Source of the DNA: Synechococcales cyanobacterium bin59.metabat.ball.084
GTDB taxonomy: Bacteria > Cyanobacteriota > Cyanobacteriia > Cyanobacteriales > Chamaesiphonaceae
NCBI GenBank assembly: GCA_013297675.1
Contig: JAAFHZ010000035.1
Location: forward strand, 1-36,292
Direction: 5' to 3'
Length of the DNA: 36,292 nt
Shown here: positions 31,973-36,292 of the stretch, in pieces
Layout: every line of letters starts with the position of its first letter
How positions within the stretch are numbered: position 1 is the first letter of the stretch
The notes under the pieces: generated by a model
What the model was told of the DNA's origin: nothing
The model's input: the letters and a program-made list of their open reading frames with translations, nothing else
The model's database searches: none
Position numbers and translations under genes: made by a program

Positions 31973-32140
31973 TTCGATCGCGCAGCGTTTACTTTGAGAT
32001 CGATAGGAGCAAGAACATATAAAGAATTAGATGAAGCTATTAAAGCAGCATATTCACAAATATCAATTGAAAATACTCGGAACTGGTATGCTCATGGATG
32101 CTATTGCAATTCACCTTTTGAAAGTGTCTCAGGCAGTTAA
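31973..32140 (+). mobile_element. IS630-type transposase remnant (C-terminal end)
   Basis: A short frame, without a start, reads TLRSIGARTYKELDEAIKAA, then AYSQISIENTRNWYAHGCYC and ends at TAA (32138-32140). This is the typical C-terminus of IS630/Tc1-mariner-like transposases in cyanobacteria (RTYxELxxAI, then NWYAHxxYC). The catalytic part is missing; the upstream side runs straight into the PD-(D/E)XK-like gene. The terminal repeat of the element was not identified; bases 32141-32260 show nothing else I can support. Confidence 0.7.
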
Positions 32141-32260
32141 AGCGCATAAATGCACTAGTCAATCTGATTAATTCACTTTACCCGAGACAGAACCGCTATA
32201 CTCACATCTAAACCTTTTTTTTGCTCATGCTTTATTATTACACCGACCTGTCAAGGGATC

Positions 32261-32725
32261 TTAATTTTCATTCACTAATGAAAGCAAGAGTTTTTGAGGA
32301 CGTGCTTCTAGAATGTGGTGATATCGATCAGGGTAGTTCTTAAAGCAGTGGCGTTCGTACTCATACCAATTCATCTCGGCTTTTTCTAGGTTACAGGCTC
32401 GACAAATTACCCAGAAGTTTTGAAAGTTCATGGATAGCCAAGGATACTGAGCACGGGGCATTTTGTGGTCAATATTTTTACCACCTCTTAAATAATGAGC
32501 ATCACCACAAACCGGACAAGTTGGAGTTGAATGATCTGCTACCCATTTTTTACTTATTGGTGTAGAACCTAATTCTGGATCTGCTTGGACATATCGCCAA
32601 TTGTCATATTTTCGGTAGTCTTCAAGGTCTGCACTAGTTAGTCGATGATATCTTTTGCGACCAATTTTATCGACCATCTCGAAGAGTGTTTTTAAATCGG
32701 CATTTTTTAGGTCTTGTTCAATCAT
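32261..32725 (-). CDS. HNH endonuclease family protein
   Basis: A 154-residue protein with a complete HNH finger: structural Cys70 and Cys73 in CPVCG, Asp86-His87 in NIDHKMPRAQYPWLSMNF, Asn103 in FQNFWVICRACN with Cys108 and Cys111, and Lys115. The N-terminal region (about 1-60) has the segment DLKTLFEMVDKIGRK, which resembles NLEDLFLEVDRIGKK in the protein encoded just upstream. The ATG at 32725 lies 21 bp after that gene's stop, so the genes are probably co-transcribed. HNH nucleases of this size occur in phages, mobile elements and defence systems; the target is unknown. The gene is the last of a minus-strand run that starts at the Uma2 gene. Confidence 0.82.
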   Translation of the reverse strand: MIEQDLKNADLKTLFEMVDKIGRKRYHRLTSADLEDYRKYDNWRYVQADPELGSTPISKKWVADHSTPTCPVCGDAHYLRGGKNIDHKMPRAQYPWLSMNFQNFWVICRACNLEKAEMNWYEYERHCFKNYPDRYHHILEARPQKLLLSLVNEN

Positions 32726-32746
32726 GATAAGTTCAAAGAAGATAGG

Positions 32747-33169
32747 CTAATTGGTGTAATAAGTTTTTTGTTGTTTGGATTTTTGCCATGTCTTTGGGGA
32801 GCAATTGTGGCTAAAGTTGATTATTTCTGGTTCGTTATCAGGAAAAATTTGATCAATTATCTCAGAGATCTGTTCAGCTTCAGAAGCCATTGCTACTTGA
32901 AATGCTTGAATTCCTTCAGGATCTTGATACTTTTTACCAATTCGATCAACTTCTAGAAATAGATCTTCTAAGTTCCATTCTTTGAATTCTTTCAGGCTCT
33001 GAATTTTGTCAGACAAAGCAATAACATTATCCCAACCTACATTGTGATAGCCATTTGCTCTCAGCCAATCACAATCAGTCTGGGGTAAATGACCTTGCTT
33101 ATTACGGTTGTCTTCTTGTAACTCTTTGTATCCCAGTCCTTTGTAACTTTTAACTTTGCTATTTTTCAT
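32747..33169 (-). CDS. unknown protein sharing a motif with the adjacent HNH nuclease
   Basis: I do not recognise this 140-residue protein. Residues 32-56 read DCDWLRANGYHNVGWDNVIA, a compact aromatic-rich stretch, and residues 66-80 (NLEDLFLEVDRIGKK) match residues 10-24 of the HNH protein (DLKTLFEMVDKIGRK) at 8 of 15 positions. The rest is mostly charged helix with an Asn/Lys-rich end. No signal peptide or membrane segment is present. The longest frame begins at TTG 33181; the ATG at 33169 is preferred because GAGG, part of the preceding gene's stop region, stands 6 bases before it. The close spacing (8 bp after the coiled-coil gene) indicates one operon. Confidence 0.6.
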   Translation of the reverse strand: MKNSKVKSYKGLGYKELQEDNRNKQGHLPQTDCDWLRANGYHNVGWDNVIALSDKIQSLKEFKEWNLEDLFLEVDRIGKKYQDPEGIQAFQVAMASEAEQISEIIDQIFPDNEPEIINFSHNCSPKTWQKSKQQKTYYTN

Positions 33170-33177
33170 ATTTAACC

Positions 33178-33978
33178 TCAACCCAGTAAAGATTGGTAGA
33201 TTTTAGCCAAAACCTTTTTTATTTCGCTCTCCTCACTCCTCAAAATGTCTTTGACATTTTTGGATAAATTGAGTCGAATAGCATCTACCAGATCTGTTAG
33301 GCGCTTATTATCTTTCTTTAACTCATGGTTAACTTTAACAAGTTCATTATTACTAGCATCAAGCTGTTTGACTTTTGAACTCAGTTGTAATTTCTGTTCT
33401 TCTAAGGTCTTAACCTGTTTCACTAACTGTTGCCGTTCTGATGGCACGGTGGTTTTGAGTTTGCTCAATTGTGAATTTTTTTTCTGTAGCTCCTCGCGCT
33501 CCTTCTCCAAGTCTTTTAAACGCCTGTTATCCTGCCTTAGCTCATTATTAACTTTAACAAGTTCATTATTACTAGCATCAAGCTGTTTGACTTTTGAACT
33601 CAGTTGTAATTTCTGTTCTTCTAAAGTTCCAACCTGCTCCACTACTCGTTGATGTTCTGATGACACAGCGGCTTTAAGATTGCTTGGTTGTGAATTTTTT
33701 TTCTGTAGCTCTTCGTACTCTTGCTGAAGTTGAATAGCTTTTTTCTCGGCATTGCTGCGCTGACGACCATAAAGAGCATTATTTTTACCTAAAGCACTAT
33801 TCTTGTCTGCATAAGCAGCAAGTATTTTCTCCAAGCTTACGTTACCTTGAGAAAGCATACTCAGAAGTTGCCGACATTCATCTGCTGTTAGCTCTTCGCT
33901 AATATTTTTGTTGATTTTGTACCTATCTTTGAGTACTGTCTGAAGCTCACTCTTTGAGTTTTTGGTCAGGGCAGGCAT
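33178..33978 (-). CDS. coiled-coil protein with a 73-residue internal duplication
   Basis: A 266-residue, highly charged protein. The first 90 residues (from PALTKNSKSELQTVLKDRY) form a small domain with ISEELTADECRQLLSML that may be DNA- or protein-binding. The rest is predicted coiled coil with two near-identical copies of a 73-residue unit: EELQKKNSQ, TLEEQKLQLSSKVKQLDASN and NELVKVN recur, in DNA at about 33322-33420 and 33541-33640 with an exact 219-bp offset. An upstream ATG at 34011 would add MCFINIFLILA; the ATG at 33978 is preferred because the extra segment is unlike the rest. It follows the Uma2 gene by 86 bp and precedes the unknown and HNH genes. Its function is unknown; such proteins often act as scaffolds or sensors. 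Confidence 0.65.
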   Translation of the reverse strand: MPALTKNSKSELQTVLKDRYKINKNISEELTADECRQLLSMLSQGNVSLEKILAAYADKNSALGKNNALYGRQRSNAEKKAIQLQQEYEELQKKNSQPSNLKAAVSSEHQRVVEQVGTLEEQKLQLSSKVKQLDASNNELVKVNNELRQDNRRLKDLEKEREELQKKNSQLSKLKTTVPSERQQLVKQVKTLEEQKLQLSSKVKQLDASNNELVKVNHELKKDNKRLTDLVDAIRLNLSKNVKDILRSEESEIKKVLAKIYQSLLG

Positions 33979-34064
33979 GGCTAAGATCAGGAATATGTTT
34001 ATGAAACACATTTCTAGCAGTACTGAAGCTTATCCGGATTATTTACTTAACGAACTGACCATAC

Positions 34065-34682
34065 CTACCACATTTTACTCAAACCCAACACAAAACCGGG
34101 CAGCACCTCATTACAATCGATCGAACTTGGAGCCTCCAGCACTTCTACCTCTTGCCCCGATCGGTAAATCTCCAACTGTTTGTTCTTTGGGTTAATCAGC
34201 AAACCCAGCTTTACTCCCAACCTTTGATACTCCTTCATCTTGTCCTGCAATGGCTGCAAATTATCTGTAGCAGAACGCAATTCAATTAAAAAATCAGGAA
34301 CTACCGGGATGAATCCCACAATTTTCACCCCCTCTAGCCGCGATTTCTCAATCCAAGAAACATCTGGTGCGGGCTTGCCGCCGCCCAACGCTGTAAAATC
34401 ATACCCACCCGATGAATCAAATACCCGGCCTAAATTAGTCTGCCGATTCCAAATAATTACATCAGCAACTAAATCACCATTTTTTTCACTACTTTCACCA
34501 CCAGCAGGAGCCATAACAATCAATTCTTTATTGGGGGTCAACTCTAAACGCAAATCAGGATTATTGGCACAGAGCCGATCGAACTGCTCTGGTGTGACAG
34601 TCAAAGCCGTATTTCTGACATCCAGCAGCAATGGCTGAGTATCTGTGTCAGTGGACTGAGTAGGAGCTACAGCAACTATCAT
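34065..34682 (-). CDS. Uma2 family (DUF820) putative restriction endonuclease
   Basis: Uma2 proteins are PD-(D/E)XK-type and very numerous in cyanobacteria; their role is unsettled. The 205-residue protein shows the family order: VTPEQFDRLCANNPDLRLEL, IVMAPAGGESSEKNGDLVAD, WNRQTNLGRVFDSSGGYDF, KPAPDVSWIEK (catalytic Asp), VPDFLIELRSATDNLQPLQD (Asp and Glu), MKEYQRLGVKLGLLINPKNK and the C-terminal end VLPGFVLGLSKMW. The longest frame starts at TTG 34709; the ATG at 34682 follows AGAGG at 5 bases and is preferred. The coiled-coil gene lies 86 bp downstream on the same strand, so this could be the first gene of that run. An intrinsic terminator upstream separates it from Hsp20. Confidence 0.85.
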   Translation of the reverse strand: MIVAVAPTQSTDTDTQPLLLDVRNTALTVTPEQFDRLCANNPDLRLELTPNKELIVMAPAGGESSEKNGDLVADVIIWNRQTNLGRVFDSSGGYDFTALGGGKPAPDVSWIEKSRLEGVKIVGFIPVVPDFLIELRSATDNLQPLQDKMKEYQRLGVKLGLLINPKNKQLEIYRSGQEVEVLEAPSSIDCNEVLPGFVLGLSKMW

Positions 34683-34794
34683 AAAACCTCTAAACATCTC
34701 CAGAGTCAAGGCTGTGTGTTATTTTAACACAGCACTTAATTTGTTTCAGACGCAAGTAACAAACCAAAATTGGTATTAAAAACTTCTAATCGAC

Positions 34795-34819
34795 AAAAAA
34801 GCCGCTGAGTTCAGCGGCT
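34795..34819 (-). terminator. intrinsic terminator of the Hsp20 gene
   Basis: On the minus strand AGCCGCTGA and TCAGCGGCT pair as a 9-bp perfect stem with a two-base loop, followed by TTTTTT. It lies just downstream of the minus-strand Hsp20 gene and marks a transcription boundary before the Uma2 gene. Confidence 0.9.
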
Positions 34820-34837
34820 GGTGATTACTCAAAGTTG

Positions 34838-35260
34838 CTAGTGGGTGATTTCGACTTTGACGATTTTGTCTTTGTCTTCAACCAATTTGGGCAAGGTTAG
34901 TTGTAAGACTCCTTGCTCATACTTGGCAATCACTTGATCGTGCTGGACTTTTTCTGGCAGCGAGATAATTCGTTGAAATTTGCCGTAGCGGAGTTCCGAT
35001 CGATTGCTAATTTCGCCTTCGGTTTCTTTGGCCGATCGCTCACCAATAATAGTGATAGTTTTGGCAGTAGCTTGCACATCGATGTAAGCGGGGTCTACAC
35101 CAGGGAGGTCTAAATAGATAATAATATTTCGATCGGTTACGATCATTTCCGCCGCAGGAGTAAAGCCTAAATGTTGAGAATCTGCACCTTCACATAGCCA
35201 TTCCATCTGTTGCTGTAAAACGTTCAGATCGTGGAGTGGTGCCCATTTAATAACTGTCAT
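34838..35260 (-). CDS. small heat-shock protein, Hsp20/alpha-crystallin family
   Basis: Small heat-shock proteins hold unfolded proteins in a refoldable state and in cyanobacteria also protect membranes under heat. The 140-residue protein has a short N-terminal arm and an alpha-crystallin domain from about residue 38: MIVTDRNIIIYLDLPGVDPA, IDVQATAKTITIIGERS, SELRYGKFQRIISLPEKVQH and EQGVLQLTLPK. The C-terminal IxI-type anchor is not obvious (VKVEITH). It has its own terminator on the downstream side. Upstream, the leader from 35261 to the next gene may contain a thermosensor, but I cannot fold it reliably. Confidence 0.92.
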   Translation of the reverse strand: MTVIKWAPLHDLNVLQQQMEWLCEGADSQHLGFTPAAEMIVTDRNIIIYLDLPGVDPAYIDVQATAKTITIIGERSAKETEGEISNRSELRYGKFQRIISLPEKVQHDQVIAKYEQGVLQLTLPKLVEDKDKIVKVEITH

Positions 35261-35376
35261 ATTTTTGACCCTTGAAATATAGTTAGTGGGGTCGAAAACT
35301 TTATTTCTTCGACTTGTTAATAGGCTAACAAGGTGATCAGAGTTAAATTGTTCGGTTGCTTGGTATATCTTGGTTC

Positions 35377-36292
35377 CTATTCCCGTACCGGAGTTGGTTG
35401 CTCAGATTTCTCAAATGTTGTTGGTTGGGTACTAGTCTGCATTGCGGCCATCCGCTCACTTACCCAATGACGAATTTTTTTGCTCCAAGAGCTGGCTAGG
35501 GGCGGAACCTGATTAGTAACTTGTTTTATTTTTATTGAGGTGGTGTGCCATAGTTTTTGTCCGATCGCTTTTAAGTCTATGGCTTTTTCACTGGTGGCTG
35601 GGGGCAAAGATAGGGAGTCTGCTGGGGCGATCACTTCGCCAGAGGTGATTTGATCGGGAGATTTTGTAGCTACTGGTTTGGATGATAAAACGGTGGGTGT
35701 TGGAATTGGAGTTGTTTTTGTGGCTGTTGATGGGGCGATGGCTTCGGCTGTATTTTCAGCCGCCGCAGGTGAATCGATCGTCTGGGGGGAAGTTGCTACA
35801 ATTGGTTGCTGTGTTTTTGTAGCGGGAGGATTAGAGCTGGTTGGTGGAGGTTGGATTGGAGGCAGCAGGGCGATTGCTGGGGAAGATATTTTGGGCGGCA
35901 GGTTGGGAGAATTGGCCGCGATTTCTTTTCGCTCTGGATTATTTATTGCTGGTGGCAGGCTCAGCCTGAGATCGCTTGTGCCTTTGGCGGTAGCTTGAGG
36001 TGTTACTGGTAAAGGCGATAGCTTTGAAACAAGATTTCTTGGATTGTTTTGCGCTCCCGAATTACCATAGATGCCGGGATTGCTCTGCGCTCCCGAATTG
36101 CCATAGGTGCCGGGATTGTTCTGCGCTCCTGAATTGCCATAGGTGCCGGGATTGTTCTGCGCTCCTGAATTGCCATAGGTGCCAGGATTGTTCTGCGCTC
36201 CTGAATTACCGTAGATATTGGGATTATTCTGCGCTCCCGAATTGCCATAGACATTGGGATTATTCTGCGCTCCCAAATTACCGTAGACATTG
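35377..36292 (-). CDS. repeat protein with GAQNNPxxYGNS units, 5' end beyond the window
   Basis: The frame is open to the window edge at 36292, so the N-terminus is missing. The visible 304 or so residues begin with seven 12-residue repeats (consensus GAQNNPGTYGNS with Asn/Gly/Ile/Val changes), encoded by seven exact 36-bp DNA units. Then follows a Pro/Thr/Ser/Ala-rich linker (about 115 residues) and a basic end with KLWHTTSIKIKQVTNQVPPL and KKIRHWVSERMAAM. Low complexity and the absence of a catalytic motif suggest an extracellular or envelope protein, but no signal peptide can be checked. The family is unknown. Confidence 0.75.
   Translation of the reverse strand, partial: NVYGNLGAQNNPNVYGNSGAQNNPNIYGNSGAQNNPGTYGNSGAQNNPGTYGNSGAQNNPGTYGNSGAQSNPGIYGNSGAQNNPRNLVSKLSPLPVTPQATAKGTSDLRLSLPPAINNPERKEIAANSPNLPPKISSPAIALLPPIQPPPTSSNPPATKTQQPIVATSPQTIDSPAAAENTAEAIAPSTATKTTPIPTPTVLSSKPVATKSPDQITSGEVIAPADSLSLPPATSEKAIDLKAIGQKLWHTTSIKIKQVTNQVPPLASSWSKKIRHWVSERMAAMQTSTQPTTFEKSEQPTPVRE
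36041..36292. repeat. seven 36-bp tandem repeats inside the repeat protein gene
   Basis: Units of exactly 36 bp start at 36041 and fill the window to its end (36041, 36077, 36113, 36149, 36185, 36221, 36257). On the plus strand a unit opens GGATTGTTCTGCGCTCC. Because 36 is a multiple of three, all copies stay in frame. More copies probably lie beyond the window. Confidence 0.95.

Noticed and set aside
32714-32956. 80-codon plus-strand frame opposite the unknown protein
   Set aside because: It is Phe/Leu-rich, the expected complement of Lys/Glu-rich coding sequence, and conflicts with the minus-strand operon.
33245-33652. 135-codon plus-strand frame opposite the coiled-coil gene
   Set aside because: Its Ser/Leu/Cys-rich repeats are the complement of the coiled-coil duplication.
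36003-36290. A second long frame through the 36-bp repeats on the same strand
   Set aside because: Any frame stays open across units whose length is a multiple of three. The other frame continues 220 residues beyond the repeats and is the credible gene.
36041-36292. Regular 36-bp units that could suggest a CRISPR array
   Set aside because: Units are directly abutting with no spacers, remain in one reading frame and encode a 12-residue protein repeat; no cas gene is in the window.

Overview
The window looks like chromosomal DNA of a cyanobacterium. Supporting genes are a SasA clock-output kinase with a KaiB-like domain, zeta-carotene desaturase, phycobilin-type heme oxygenase, a cyanobacterial-type AbrB regulator, a NatD-like permease and a LysR regulator of the CmpR/NdhR/RbcR group. 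CGATCG is very frequent and the HIP1 octamer GCGATCGC recurs (for example at 5941, 11600, 13369, 16111, 26982 and 31242). I cannot name the genus. I saw no rRNA, tRNA or CRISPR array.

Layout. 1-2.7 kb: ppsA. 2.7-3.7 kb: a decayed reading frame, then a two-gene cassette that looks like an ADP-ribosyltransferase-fold toxin plus a small partner. 3.7-10.4 kb: thiO; a permease / TIGR03943 / beta-propeller operon; an overlapping pair of a DUF2064-type transferase and malQ. 10.4-12.7 kb: two paralogous PD-(D/E)XK-type proteins flanking about 730 bp of repeats and broken reading frames. 12.7-18.9 kb: sasA, an Rrf2 regulator, cyAbrB, a ClC protein with CBS domains, a DUF2993 protein and an RluB-type pseudouridine synthase. 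19-24.4 kb: a RodZ-like protein, zds with an SRPBCC partner, a natD-like permease, an ABC ATPase and rsmG. 24.5-31.3 kb: a PP2C phosphatase with a LysR regulator, an amidase, an esterase, heme oxygenase, an M23 lipoprotein and a CbiG C-terminal-domain protein. 31.3-34.7 kb: an accessory stretch with a third PD-(D/E)XK-like gene, an IS630-type transposase remnant and a minus-strand run of Uma2 nuclease, coiled-coil protein, unknown protein and HNH endonuclease. 34.8-36.3 kb: Hsp20 and a protein with 12-residue repeats that runs off the window edge.

The candidates for undescribed biology are the Uma2/coiled-coil/unknown/HNH run, where the last two proteins share a short N-terminal-type motif; the ART-like pair next to thiO; and the PD-(D/E)XK paralog pair with its repeat cluster. 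A second theme is the spread of small palindromic repeats, two of which appear to have inserted in frame into conserved genes (the Rrf2 regulator and the CbiG-domain protein), lengthening the proteins without breaking them.

All functional names rest on reading motifs and recalling families; no search was run. Several starts were moved to an internal ATG where the longest frame began at TTG or GTG and the family N-terminus or ribosome-binding site favoured the later codon.
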